DNA of 64,000 bases. It comes from Paragordius varius (taxonomy: Eukaryota > Nematomorpha). The DNA lies in the NCBI GenBank assembly GCA_964247055.1, contig OZ176054.1, positions 3,410,001-3,474,000 on the forward strand. The letters run 5' to 3'. Under the pieces are notes generated by a model. It ran no database searches. It saw only the letters and a list, made by a program, of their open reading frames with translations, and was not told where the DNA came from. Below, piece by piece: positions 46,401-58,731 of this stretch; the stretch's first letter is position 1, and the number at the start of each line of letters is the position of its first letter. The position numbers were made by a program, and so were the translations under genes.

Positions 46401-49287
46401 TGAATAACGAGAGTTGTGAATTTTATTATCATTATAATTAATATTTAATTATTAAATTGATTTAGATCCGTTGAATATGGCTAGCGTTCCACAACAAAAT
46501 CAAAACAACGGTCAATCTACAGGGAATCCTATTCTACGCGCAAGAAGTCACAGAGGTTTTAAAAATATCAATTTTATTTTCTGATAAAAGAGTTAAATAA
46601 ATTAACTATGAATGTATGAAATGGATTTTTTTTATTAGCTTTAAACAACTTTTGGTAAGCCCATATAATTAAATTATTTTTACTGAAATTAAACGACACC
46701 TAAACACGCTGTCCTTATAATCCTTTAAATATTTTATTTCAATTTTCCGTGTTTAGATGCACCATCAGTAAATCCTACACCAACCCATAATAATAATAGG
46801 ACTAATAATGATACCGCTAACATCGATGTCAACAATTTAACCGAACAAATTAATGACCTTGCTATCGTTAGAGAGAATTCTTTGATTCGAAACACAAATT
46901 CTTCAAGCAGATCAACTCAATTTTCTACATCACATGATTCGGCTCTTGAAGACTCCAGCAGTGCAGAAGATGTCAGTTTTCATGCCAGAAACAGTAACCA
47001 AAGAAACAATATGGTTATAAAAGCAAGCACCCTGTTTGAAACTTTGAAAGTTTATGTCCAAAATGTAAATCCAATCCCTTTGCTAGCGCTTTTTACCAAT
47101 TATATGATGATACCTGATGCAGATGGCAATATGTGAGTGTTTTAAACTTTCCTATAAATTTAAAGTTCCACTTATTACTTATTTTAATTCTTTTTTGTTT
47201 AAGGTTGTTACATCTCTCAATTTTGGCTGGAAACGAGGAAATATCAATGGCCATTTTACATTCCTTGCATAAAATGCATCGTGATAACATAAAAGCCATT
47301 TTGGAGCATTATAACAATGAACAAAGGGTAAAAATTTGTATTAAATTGTTAATTTCAGGGGTGTTAAATTAACGACCAACAATATCTATTTTATATGAAA
47401 ATCATCTTTTTAAAGTGTGTTAAAACGTCAATTAAGCTTTACTTGTAGTATTATTATATATCGTGTTAGTATATAAATAATGTTAAAAATCAATTATTGT
47501 TACATATATTTTCTACTTTTAGTATTTATAATTTAAAATAAGCCTACATCCCTATCGTATTCGCGATTTGATTCACAATTAATGGGAACATTATTTAGTT
47601 TCTAAACATATTTACCTTTAAATCATGCCTTTTATACAATTTTGTCAAATTACCTAAGAAATCTGGTGTTTTCCGTGCTTAAGAATAAAAATTTTATACA
47701 TCCAGCTAATTCCAAAATTAGACGTCTTTTTATAAATTTGACCCTAGGTTCAAATTTAATCACCGCTTATTTAAATGTGGCTTTTATTGTCATATCTGTC
47801 GTTAAATTTAATTTTTAATGCTAACTTTTTCATTTCGCACACTATACGCCGGAAACATTTCTTTGGGACCTAAAATTTTTTTATAAAGATTATAAAATAC
47901 TAAGATTAAAATAAGTATTGGTTAATTAATTGGTAGGTAACAGTTTGCTTATAATAACAAAATAATGAATTACAATATCAAACCATTTTTATTATACTTA
48001 CCAAGAAGCTGAATCAAAAAAAGATTTTCATGTAAATTTAATTCTTTTTACATTGTTTAATGAAACATTTTGCATTTAAATATATCCTCAAGAGAATTTT
48101 AGAACATTTTCCCGTAGCACAAACAAAAATTCTATATTTTCCGAATTATATACTTTAAAATATTAGACTCCTGTACATTTGGCTTGTATGAAGGATATGT
48201 GCCATTTGCTCAATACTATAACTAAACTTTACCATTTGGATTTCGGACTTTTGGATGAGAACGGAAATAGCATAATTCACATTTGTGCCGCATATAAAAG
48301 TTATACATGTTTTGAGCTTTTGCTGCAATACAACCAACAACTATGTGCTATCGACTTTATGAATGCTATTAATTTGGCAAATTATTCAGGTAAATATATG
48401 GATCCCGGCGGTTCGATTTTATCAATTCACAAATACAAAGTTTATAATAAATTGTAAATTAAAAGTTTATGATTCAAAACCCAATTTTTTTGAGTTTCTC
48501 TTATATGATTGCTTAATTGTTTTAAACAGGTAAAGCAGTCCTTCATTTAATAGCTGAGGACTGCGATTTCCCACTGTGTTTAGCCAAAAAACTTTTTATA
48601 TCCGCCTCCCTTTCACAAAATAATGGTAAAAATATAAATGTGGAAAAGAGTTGTATAGAAGAAAGCTTAGAACCACCTTCGACTCCTGGGAATAATACAG
48701 TCATTAATATTAATATTCCGGATGGAAAATCTGGTGCTGTGCCCTTATACGTGGCACTTCAAAACTGTAATTATGCAATGGTTGAATTACTACTTTCCCA
48801 GGTATATATTTGATATTTAGTGAATAATACATATTCCTTATTATTTTTATAATTTGTATTTATTTATGTGTGCATTTTGAAGTCTATTGTTTTAGCAAGA
48901 ATAATTATGATATATATATTATCAGAGCTATATTTTTGTTGTGAGACATTTTGTTGCAAAGACTTAGTTGTCGATTTTTTTCTTACCAGGCAAATGAATA
49001 TTCATTACTTTTTAATCAAAATATCCAAACTTTAGCCTGGAATAATACTTAATGCCCAAACATTTGATGGAAAAGGACCGCTCGATATAGCATTGGCAAA
49101 TAAGGCACCTCAAAACATTGTTACATTGCTTAAGGGAAATGGTGCTCTCTCGTTCACAACTAATAATCAATCACATATACACCCAAAAAATGAATGGACC
49201 CAAATCGAAACTTCTGGAGAATCAGATAGCGAAAGTGATGAAGACTCCTGTAAAAATTCGGATAATGATAATACAACGACTGAATAG
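38415..49287 (+). CDS. NF-kappaB p105/p100/Relish-type factor: Rel homology domain plus ankyrin repeats
   Basis: Exons: 38415-38568, 41123-41274, 43535-43665, 43800-43955, 44029-44133, 44200-44294, 44367-44505, 44564-44773, 44844-45926, 46466-46555, 46757-47132, 47204-47327, 48167-48389, 48530-48801 and 49036-49287. All join in phase; from the ATG at 38416 the product is 1186 residues. The Rel domain (about 1-310) starts [14 protein letters not shown], then [28 protein letters not shown], the dimerisation domain ([35 protein letters not shown]) and an RKRTK nuclear signal near 318-322. A ~500-residue Asn/Ser-rich linker follows, then about six or seven ankyrin repeats ([44 protein letters not shown]) from about 890, and an acidic Ser-rich tail. 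No death domain. Uncleaved, the ankyrins should hold it in the cytoplasm. The redox-sensitive Cys of the DNA loop is Ser ([12 protein letters not shown]). A further upstream exon is possible, since 38413-38414 is an acceptor-like AG. Confidence 0.95.
40034..40668. mobile_element. Non-autonomous hAT element, 635 bp, in NF-kappaB intron
   Basis: Terminal inverted repeats TAGGGTTGTGC...GCACAACCCTA and a perfect 8-bp target duplication GTCATATC (40026-40033, 40669-40676). Internal DNA is A+T-rich without coding frames. The perfect duplication implies a fairly recent insertion. Confidence 0.85.
41590..42035 (+). repeat. Dispersed repeat (family R1) in NF-kappaB intron 2
   Basis: Same ordered blocks and orientation as 15900-16445 (GGCATTTTTGCC, GGAATGAAGCAATTAGCTTT, CACAAAAGTGTAAATATC, TTCCTATCAGAATAT). 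Inverted relative to 63070-63640. Confidence 0.5.
42236..43441. mobile_element. 1.2-kb foldback (palindromic) element in NF-kappaB intron 2
   Basis: The whole element is one long imperfect palindrome centred near 42837, arms of ~600 bp. It begins CACTGTGTGCAAAAG after TA and ends TTTTTTTGCACAAAG before TA. Paired landmarks include GAGATAGCTTATGACCAGC with GCTGGTCATAAGCTATCTC, and GTGGAATATCAACCAACAATC with its complement at 42863-42886. TA flanks suggest Tc1/mariner mobilisation. A pre-mRNA hairpin of this size sits 0.1 kb before an exon. Confidence 0.88.
43442..43471. repeat. (TA)n microsatellite beside the foldback element
   Basis: About 15 TA units directly abut the right end of the palindrome, perhaps grown from the TA target site. 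Confidence 0.85.
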
Positions 49288-51303
49288 CTTTTTTGATAAA
49301 TTTACCATTCATTCTTTTGGAAAATATTTTTAAACCTTCTTATAGTATATTCAAATATTTTTTTTATAGATTTTGATTTACGTTTGTTTTAGATAGGAAC
49401 CATTTACCTCATTACTAATTATGTAGAAGAAAAAATTAAATTATTATGTCTTGTAAATTTTATATTTAGTGTCATATATATTAATATGTATTGTGGTATT
49501 TAAATGGTTTTATATACATACTTCATATTTATAGGATGTGTTTATAAAAATAGATATACGCATTACATTATAGATCACTTTTCAAATATCCCAAAATAAA
49601 TAATTCTTCAATAATATATCATTATTTTATTTCGTGTCACGTAATTAACTTCTGATTAAAAGTTGTGATGACAACAGTGCCTGAAAAGATCCATGGGTTA
49701 CATGCAATAAGTTCGCCCTTGATTGTTTTCGCAGTTGTGGGATCTATCAGATCGCCCACATTCCCTATTAAACTCACAATTTTTTTTTGAAACGTGTTTC
49801 ACATCCTTTTATTGGTGATGCATGTTCTCACCATATGTGTATGCCACAAACGATAACTTTCAATAGCCCTTTTCTTCTATCCTTTCTCAGGCGCAAAGTT
49901 TGGCATGATTATACCGAATAATAAAATAAGATGATAGTTTTGGGGGCAACTTGTGCGTGTTTGTCGCAAATGTCAGATGAACAAAATGGGGCATCTATTA
50001 AATTAATCGTCCGGATACTTTTTGCTGAGTTAGTTAAAACCGGTATCTTATGACTTCACATTGCAAAACTCTAAACCTCAAACGCGGCATGGAGACGGCT
50101 ATTGAGTCGACACGATATACTTTAAACTAAAAATGTGCTGAATTTTGTTAGATAATATTGGTTTTTGAAAAACTTATTTTCTCGAAATTTAATTTTATAA
50201 TTTTTTTATCGCGCGATCGCAGTTTTTTCCTTTAAATAAGGATTTACATATTCCAGATTCCTGCCAATTAAAGCTCATATGATAGAATTTGACAAAGATT
50301 TAATTTGATTAATTTTACATATAATTAAGTAATTTCTCCCTTCCAAAAAATCATCTGTAAAATGAGCACCAAGGCAAAAATTTAATATATCAAACAAATT
50401 TTAAGCATGATAATACCAAAACACTATAAGAATTCTTAAATTAATTAGTCAAAGAATGCTTATATTGCCATATTTTGTTTTCCATTTCGTCACATAGTGT
50501 GATGGCTTGTATGCGCGTCTAAACACGTAAAAATTAAAAGAGTACGGTCCATATTTTTGCCATAACACGGTAAAGAAAATTAAACTCAATTCATATTTGT
50601 AAACTCTGAGAGTTTTTAAAACAAGTTTTTAAGCCGAAAGATAGCCTTAACTTAAACTGTTAAAGTCTAAAATTATATTAGTTAAAAATGTAATAAATTA
50701 AGGTAAAAATATATTTAGATATTGATGGAGATTACTGTATACATTTATATATGAAAAAATGATTACTTAAAAAGTATAATGCATTTTCCCCACATTGGAT
50801 GATGGCAAAAAATTATCATTAAAAAATATTTATTTTATAAAGTTAAGAATAAAAAATTTATAGACATTACAACACGCACAAGCATAAATGTGAGAAATGC
50901 GTTTTTTATAGACTAAAATAAAAACTTGTGGTATGAAATCTTTTTTATTACAATTAGATTTACGATTTTGTACGTCTTACATTTCTGTTGCACTCTCTCC
51001 ATGTATGTGTACTCTTGAAATGTATAAAAATATTTTTTAATTTATTTCAGGGATACTATGTAACATCTATCTATATCTGGTTTCCACAAAATTAAGAAGC
51101 TTCGATTAGTAATTAATTTTGTTTTTTATAGCATTCGAAAAATCCACATAATGTTTTTTCAATGCCTAAAGGCCATATCCAAAAAATACCACATACAATG
51201 TAGCAATCAATGATGATGATGATGTCTCTTCTAATTGATTTTTACTAACGGAATCTCCCTATATATATATAATTTAAAAATATCACAAATTGTTCGGTTT
51301 CCA
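49288..51303. other. Intergenic region between NF-kappaB and sFRP
   Basis: AATAAA at 49595-49600 may end the NF-kappaB transcript. The stretch 49645-49800 is GC-richer and on the minus strand is open for about 50 codons (containing GNVGDLIDPTTAKTIKGELI and IFSGTVVITTF), ending in a stop; the frame above it is interrupted. It could be a small exon or a decayed coding sequence. The sFRP promoter should lie near 51200-51300. Confidence 0.4.
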
Positions 51304-54300
51304 ATGAAAATTAATTATAATACCTATGGAAAATGTTTATTTGTCTTTCCGTATCGTAGGGAAAAAAACTATCTTTTAATACCCTATTGTCTAGTTTTCA
51401 CATATCTGATCCTTACATGTATTTCATATACACAAGCATTTAAACATAGACATCATCACTTTTATCAAGACCCAAACGGAACAGAAAAAGATTCTATGCG
51501 GTCAAAACGCAAAATATTTGGCGACACTTTTGATTTAAATCTTGTCAATGCTCCGACTCAAAATTACAAGAGTTGTGAAAATATACGTATCCCCATATGT
51601 CAAAATCTACCCTATAACACAACCAAATTTCCAAATTATTTCCTTCAAGTTAGCCAACAAAATGCCAGACTCCTTATGGACAATTATAAATTCATCATAG
51701 ATGTGGGGTGTAGCAAAGATCTAGTATTTTTTCTCTGCTCTCTTTATGTGCCCATATGTAGAGATCATTTTATTATGCCACCGTTCAAGGCTCAAGACAT
51801 ATCTAATGAAAACACACGGAGACATAACAATGATGCAACTTTGGGTAAGCAGCTACTCTCATCTAATGGACAAAATATTCCTTTTTCCCCTGCTTCCTCG
51901 TTGTATGGCGATAATGTAAAAAATTTCTACCCAAATTACGCCATGAGTGATGACACAAACGCTCTAAATTCAGAATTTACGCCTTTATTAAAAAATGACA
52001 ACGGCAAAAAATATGAACATTCCTACCCATCAACCAACTATTTTAATTCCGTTTATGGAACCGATCAATTATCCTACACCCTGCCAAAATTTAATAATTT
52101 ATTGATTGGTTCCTCATTGTCAAATGATAGATATGGACAACATTCTTTGATTGATATCATACTGCCTTGTCGACACGTTTGTCAAAGTGTCCGTTTAGGT
52201 TGTGAAGCATTTATCAACAAGTTGGTTTTTACTTAACTTTTGTTCACAAAAAAATTTAATCTTAAGCGCTTTTAATCTGTTAAATACATTTTGTGCGTTT
52301 AATCTAAGTATTGATTATTTATATGCTTTCACAAAATGATTAATATTTTTTATATAAAATCTAACTGTGCACACAAATTTTAACCTTTGTAGTTATTTCT
52401 TTCTCCTTTACCACTTCCAAAGTTAAAAAAGATTATTTAAAATTATTAAAATTTCAACTTATGTGATCAACTGGGAAATGCGGACTTTATAATTTTTAGT
52501 GATGAAATTAGATATTTTGGGTAAAAATAATAAAATAAGAGATATACAGTAAGACCTCTTTTTATATAGGATAGGAAAATACTAATTTTAATTAGATATG
52601 AAAATACCACCATGAAAAATTTTTCTGCGAAAAAACGAATCCCCAAAAATTTCATAATTATTTTTAGTCCTAGTTAAAATACTAAAAAAATCAATATGGA
52701 TCTAGGTATTCCGAATATAAAAGCAAAAATTTTAGCCCTACTTATGAAAATACCGTGAGTGGCTTTTTTGAGTAACTAGATCTTGCACTATCAATTATGG
52801 TATATTTCGTGTAGCAATTTAGTCAAGCGTTTTTTTAAAGTTAACCCATGGTTAGGACTCTTTCCATGTAAAATAGGCCACCATACAAAACGTTGCTTTG
52901 AAGCCACTATTCGGAAAAATATGAGACCATATTGATTTAATAATGGTTTTAAAATATTTCCCTACACAAGCAACAAGCGCTTTTTAATGAGCCGCAGGAT
53001 AAGACTTAATCCTAACTTAAGCCATCATATAAAAATAACGCGGATTCAATATTGTCATATACCTATACCGTGCATTTTTTTAAATTGACACTTGGGTACC
53101 TCCGTTGTAAAATGCGAAGCAAGCGTATATTCAATCAATTTAAATAAGCCCGTGGTGCAACCCACCCAGTGTAAAAAATATTGCAAAAGATCAAACCCCT
53201 AAAAATGTTTTGCAATGCAAAAGAGACCATATCTATATTGGTAGGCACATGATAATTTGCCCCAGTACAAGTTCTTATCTATGTAAAAGCAGCAGCCCTT
53301 TAAAATCATAACTTTGAAACGATATTCCTGAGAACATCAGCGAGATGCGATTTTTTTAATATTTTTTAAATGGTAGTTAAGAAACTATTTTAAGAAGCTT
53401 ATTTACTCAGGTTTTTTTTCCTATTTACATGTTTAATTGTTAAATTGTTGTGGAGCTAATAAAAAGAAAAAATTTAACCAACGAAGATGTTAATTAATCC
53501 ACTTTTACCAAATTAAAAAACCGAAACGGTTAATGTACTAGGTGTGGTTACTGTTTATTTTACACCATTATAGAAGTTTTCAAACTAATTAATTACCGAC
53601 TTGTAAAAAACGATCATATATTTCTAAAGAATTAAAAATAATTGCAAGTTAATTATATAATTTGAAGGAAATTAAATTTGATATGCCTATAATAACTGTT
53701 ATTCACAGGTATTTTTGTGAATCCTTTTTATGTCATATGCGAAAAGAGCCCTTAATAAAAAATATGTATATATATATATGATGTTTTATATTGCAAATAT
53801 ACTACTTGAACCATAACATATACACACAACTTACGAATATTTAATTTGTTCTAAACAGTTTTTAAAACCTAAGCTAAACTACAAATTATATGTGTTGTGG
53901 TATCATTTTACAGACATAACATAAGTTGGCCTGCTGAATTGGAATGTGACAGGTTCCCCTTGTATGAACTCGATGTCTGTATTTCGCCCCAATCCATTGT
54001 CAATGATGTCAAACCACTAACATCTTCAGTACCCTTTTTTCAACACAATACAAATATCAATAATGGGGATAAAAATTTTAACAAGCAAAAAAACATTGGA
54101 GTAGTACAACAGTATTCACAACACTCACAAACTTATCAAAGTAAACGAAAAGAACAAAATATTTTTTTCGCTTTTGATTAATGACTATTACTTAACTTTT
54201 CTTGACACATGAAATGATGATGGTGGTATGCGTAAATTCAAATCTGTAATTTGTAACTTAAGTTTTTTGTTATATATAAATTTATATTAATAAAAATATT

Positions 54301-55373
54301 TTTTAATAGTAGGTTTCTTTCAAAGTTTATTATTTAATTAATTCGTTAATGTTAAAAAATTATAATTATAATATATATATGTGTGTTATATTTGGAGTAA
54401 TCAGGGGATTATGTCTTGGGAATTAGTGATAAATCTTTTTATTAGAATGATGATAATGATTTTCTATTTTATTAGATTGTGAGTGTCCAAAGGCAAATAA
54501 ATTACGGAAAAATGTTCTCAAAAAAATGCAATATAATTTTAGTAAGTAATTACATAGTATAATGAAAAGTTATTTTACATTAAAAATTAATTTATAAAGA
54601 CAAAAGGTAAACTAAAACACTAACATTTTTTATCAAGAAAACTATATGTTTTGCTTGATTTTTATTTTCACCAAAAAAATTAAAAATCATAAAAATATAG
54701 GATTGAGTATACAAATTACAGTATGAGTAAGTATACATTGCTGGAAAGTTATTATTTGCCAAATAGCACATAAAACAAAGGGGGCTTATAGTTATTTATT
54801 TCACTTTTACTATTATTAGTCAATAATAATTCTCTTTGCGGCATATGCTATTTGGCAATAATTATTAACTTTTTAGCAATTAATACTTACTCTTACTGTA
54901 TTTCTTTCGTATTTCGCAACCAATTTTTTGGTGATATCAAAAAATAACGAATAAAAAATTGTTATTAAATAATATAATTCTTTTACCTTTGTTTTGTCTA
55001 TAAAATTATCATTGTGTTGGGCCTAATTAATTGTTAATATTTTTTAGTAATTAAAGCCAGAGTCTTAGGGAAACTTAATTCAAACTCAAACACCACCAAC
55101 AGTATTCTAAAAATCACAGCCTTAGATATCCTTTACAGTCGTAAATCAAGGATCTTAAAGACAAATCCCACATATTTAATTGTTAAACATCATTGCATCT
55201 GTCCAAATAATATTCAACTACACCAAGATTATTTAATCGCCGGTTTTAGCAATAAAAATAAATCTATGGGAATAAAACTCCAAAATGTATGGACTCATCT
55301 ATACTCTAACACAGATAGTATTATTTTGCTATGGAACGATAAATTTTTGGACAAAATAAAAGTAATTTTCAAG

Positions 55374-55405
<32 letters not shown>

Positions 55406-55523
55406 TTTACAGCTAAAATTTACCCTTGAACATTTCTTAGTTACTCTATACCATTTTGTACAAATTAATTTAATATAGAAATGGTTAAAACGATTGCCTA
55501 CAAAGAACCAAAAACCCAAATAA
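51304..55523 (+). CDS. Secreted frizzled-related protein: split CRD plus netrin-like domain
   Basis: Predicted extracellular Wnt modulator. Exons 51304-52220, 53914-54140, 54476-54541, 55048-55361 and 55479-55523 join in phase to 522 residues. Residues ~22-45 are a hydrophobic signal sequence (YLLIPYCLVFTYLILTCISY) after a rather long N-terminal stretch; the first ATG of the frame is used. The frizzled CRD starts CENIRIPICQNLPYNTTKFP and has all ten cysteines (DVGCSKDLVFFLCSLYVPIC, LPCRHVCQSVRLGC, HNISWPAELECDRFPLYELD, VCISP). Between cysteines 5 and 6 is a ~120-residue Ser/Asn/Tyr-rich insertion. The later exons encode the netrin-like domain (CECPKANK, IIKARVLG, HHCICP, NVWTHL) and a short basic tail. 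No seven-helix region, so this is not a Frizzled receptor. The closest pattern is the sFRP3/4 type. A possible AATAAA is at 55636-55641. Confidence 0.93.
52680..53340 (+). repeat. Diverged Helitron-like remnant in sFRP intron 1
   Basis: Blocks such as CCACCATACAAAACGTTG, then GGAAAAATATGAGACCATAT, and CAACCCACCCAGTGTAAAAA resemble, in reverse complement, the tandem units and the 5' part of the element at 11042-13249. Neither end is recognisable. Confidence 0.4.
54719..54898. mobile_element. TA-flanked palindromic MITE, 180 bp, in sFRP intron 3 (family M2)
   Basis: Ends CAGTATGAGTAAGTATACAT and its near complement ACTTACTCTTACTG, flanked by TA. The inner arms (ATTTGCCAAATAGCA and TGCTATTTGGCAA) continue the inverted repeat. 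Tc1/mariner-like. Confidence 0.75.
55377..55440. repeat. (TA)n run and R5-like fragment in sFRP intron 4
   Basis: A TA microsatellite at about 55377-55403 is followed by CATTTACAGCTAAAATTTAC and CCTTGAACAT, resembling one end of the tandem-repeat MITE family. Confidence 0.45.
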
Positions 55524-56826
55524 CTGATTTTTGCTTCCAAAACTGCACCACCCTAAAAAAATTATTTATGGATGATGTTGCCCACAAAGTTGGATGTAAT
55601 ATACTTATAAATTTAATCAGTATTTATATATGAAAAATAAAACCCTTTATTAATTATCCTAATAATTGCAATTTAAAAGGTTTGAAAAAGATATTTTTAT
55701 AATACTTTAAGATTTACACAATAAACAAATTATTTGAAAAATTCTGGGAATCTAGGATTTGTTAAAAAATAATAATTTGAGGATCAACAAAACATGCAAC
55801 GGTTTAACAAACAAACGTTAGATTGAATATGTTAGTAAAGTATATGACAGCTAATTAGCGGCTTTTTGTGAGTTAATTGAGTTAAAATCGTAATATTTTA
55901 GGTACATACAAACTATAGTGATGAAATAAATGAATAAAAATTTTATTAGGCGGATGAGACCTAAAAATATCTTATTTTATCGTTTGTTCGACTAACATAT
56001 ACAAAATTTTTTGGAACTGACTATGATGGAAATAAATGTGCTCAAAACGCGATTTTCCACGAGGTAGGATAAGGGGTTATTTAAAAACTAACATAATCAG
56101 TGAATTAATATGAAATTCTGATGTCATTAATGAATAAATTTGGATAATTTAAACGTTTACCATTGAATCGCATTATAATTTAAAAGAAAAACACCAAGCT
56201 ACATTGCCATACGGGGATAAGTAAAACCATGATTGAGTTCATATAGAATAGTGGTACTCAAACCGCTGGCCGCATGCGGCCTAAGAGTGCTTTAAAATTG
56301 CCCTATGACCATATTGATACTTAAATTATTTTTTTATTGATGATTTTTTAAAATACACATAAACGAATTTTCTCTTATTTAACACTTCGATTCAAATTGG
56401 GTCTAAATACCCCAAACTAAATTTGAGTTAGGATTTTTGAAAAACTACCGAAGGAAACGGTCGCAATTTATATTTATGCTTCTATCCTAATAAAAATTAT
56501 ATATATATATATGCCAAAATATCTAAATAAAATTTTGTTTTGATAGAAAATTTCCACGTCAAACTACTTCGACGCCATTTTTATTTCACAAAATTTTTGC
56601 AAAATATCGACTTTATTTGATTTTAAGGGTAAAATTAAAGCTAATTTTTTATTTAAATTACACCTAACATTGATAGAAATAGTTAAAGCGGTTTATTTTA
56701 TATTATTTTTCAATTTTCTTATTGCATACATGTCACGTCTATATTTTTACCTTTTCGTTTTAGCTTAAAATAAGTAATATCAAGTATTTTTCAATAAAAT
56801 TTTTTATATATTTCGGTTTATATAAG
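55524..56826. other. Intergenic DNA with R2 repeat and hAT MITE fragment
   Basis: At 56253-56345 TAGTGGTACTCAAACCGC and GCGGCC resemble one end of the MITE at 1436-1619. From about 56375 an R2 repeat begins (CTTCGATTCAAATTGGG), interrupted at 56827 by the 2.86 kb hAT element and resuming at 59691 up to about 59815. Confidence 0.5.
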
Positions 56827-57109
56827 TAAGGTGACCAGATTTTTTGAAGGAAAAAGCGGGACAAATCTGAGAAAGGGGAGGGGGGGTTCCAAAAATTTTT
56901 ATACAAAAAATTTATTGTAGTATTTATTTATTTTTAACACAAATACATTATAAATATAAATAAATATTCAATTCCTTGGTATTTTTTAATTGAGTGAATG
57001 CGTTTTAGCAGATTGTCATCATTTTATAAAATATTGTAGAAGTCTTCACAAGAATTTGTTAAATTATATTTGACAGATAAAATGGTAAAGTTTTAACATT
57101 TAAATTTGA

Positions 57110-58614
57110 TTTTTCCGATGTCCACATCTGATTTACTGTGGAAAAAACGCACTCAGTAGCAGCGTTGGTTCCACGTAAAGATATGGCAAATTCTACAATT
57201 TTTTAAATATTGTAGGGAACATAGTTTGTTTCAAAATGATGAATTATTTCTAACCATTTATTTTCGACTATATTTTTTTCTGTTGTCCATAATTTAAGTT
57301 TTTCATTATTAATATATTTTATCTAATGATATTTTAGAAAAAAGATATTTTCTGAAAGGTTACTTTTTGAGAATTTGGGAGATGCAGAAATGATCTTTGA
57401 ACATCGCACCAATTAAATTGTTTCAATGTTATCCAATGAAAATGATCAATTTCATTAAATTGCACCGTCCAGTCTTTCAATAATCTTTACAGTTTGTATA
57501 AAACATTTTTAATGGTACAAGATATCTTGGCGATTTATTAAGCCTTGTTTTTTATAATATTGCGAATGGTTACTGGTATAAAATTATTTTATAACCTTTC
57601 TTGACATTGGAATTTTAGGTTACTAACTTCATTGGCTACTTCGATTGCCGAAGTTTTGTCACTTTCTATCAATTTAATAACATTTTGAAAGAGAGAAGCT
57701 TGATTATGTAGGAACTCTAACCATATTGAAGAATCACTTTCAAAAAACTTTTCCAAAGTTGTAGGACATTTGTCCTGTGATAAAAAAAAGGATTTTAAAG
57801 GATCATATTTTAAAATTCCTTCGATGAAGAGCAAACCAACGAGTTTTACAATATCCAAGCATTTTTTAATATTGAACTTCTGTTGACAGATTTTCTTAAG
57901 CGTTTCAACGCGTACCGTTTATATAAAAATAGGAATATACCTTAACAACTACATTTTCCACATCTAGGGGTAACAAATCAGCAGCTGTTTGAATAGCGTT
58001 GTGTGTTATATGCGCTACACACCCAACGTCAATAATGGATTAAGATTATCTGCTAATTACTGAAAATTATTTTTTGTTTTCCTCCTTGCTTTTCCACCGA
58101 AGTTTTTGTGATGTCACCGCACTTTTAAATTATTTTTTCCTAGAATATTCATTATTGAAGTAAAATTATGTCGGAATTCGCACCGAGTAGAGAAATAAAA
58201 TTTAAAATTTTAATTTTACTCCGGTTTCTGGACCAAAATATTTTATTAACGTGGGAAATATTTTTGTTTCCTGATTTGATACATCAGAGTATGGCGATAT
58301 GAAATTATTCAGGAAATCTTTTTGTATTCAGAAAATGCATGTGGCGAAAGGACAATGCATACAATGGCTTCAGCCTTTGTACGGGCACGAATAACATGTG
58401 AGGTACAATTCATAGATCTAAAGGAATGATTGTGATTAACGCGTGAAAAGATAAAACGCCTTGGGCTAGTGCCAAATTCTTTTCTTCCTCTCCAAAAGCG
58501 GTTTTACGATAAAAATCGCTCAATTTGTAAGATGATGCCACCATATCTAAACACTTTTTATGTTTCTGTGTTTCCATATGCTTTGTAATATCATGCTTAC
58601 CGCCATGTGGTAGG
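57110..58614 (-). pseudogene. Decayed hAT transposase
   Basis: Coding remnants listed for the surrounding element lie in several frames with stops between them. The N-terminal BED-like finger retains the CxH-type spacing only partly, since the cysteine part upstream is lost or changed. The 89-codon open segment at 57589-57858 lies between the finger and the dimerisation block, as expected for hAT. Confidence 0.7.
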
Positions 58615-58731
58615 GTGACCCTCTAACATAAAGCATTTAACAGATTCATTCTTCTTTTTTGACAAAAGGAAATTCTTTCATTAAATCATCGTTAAATTTA
58701 CAACCTCTTTTTGTACTATATTTTAAACTAA

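Noticed and set aside
51235-51303. Upstream start for the sFRP at a TTG codon
   Set aside because: No ATG in this extension; the ATG at 51304 gives a plausible signal peptide.
51304-55523. Frizzled receptor (seven transmembrane helices)
   Set aside because: After the CRD the exons encode a netrin-like domain and a basic tail and then stop; no membrane helices follow.
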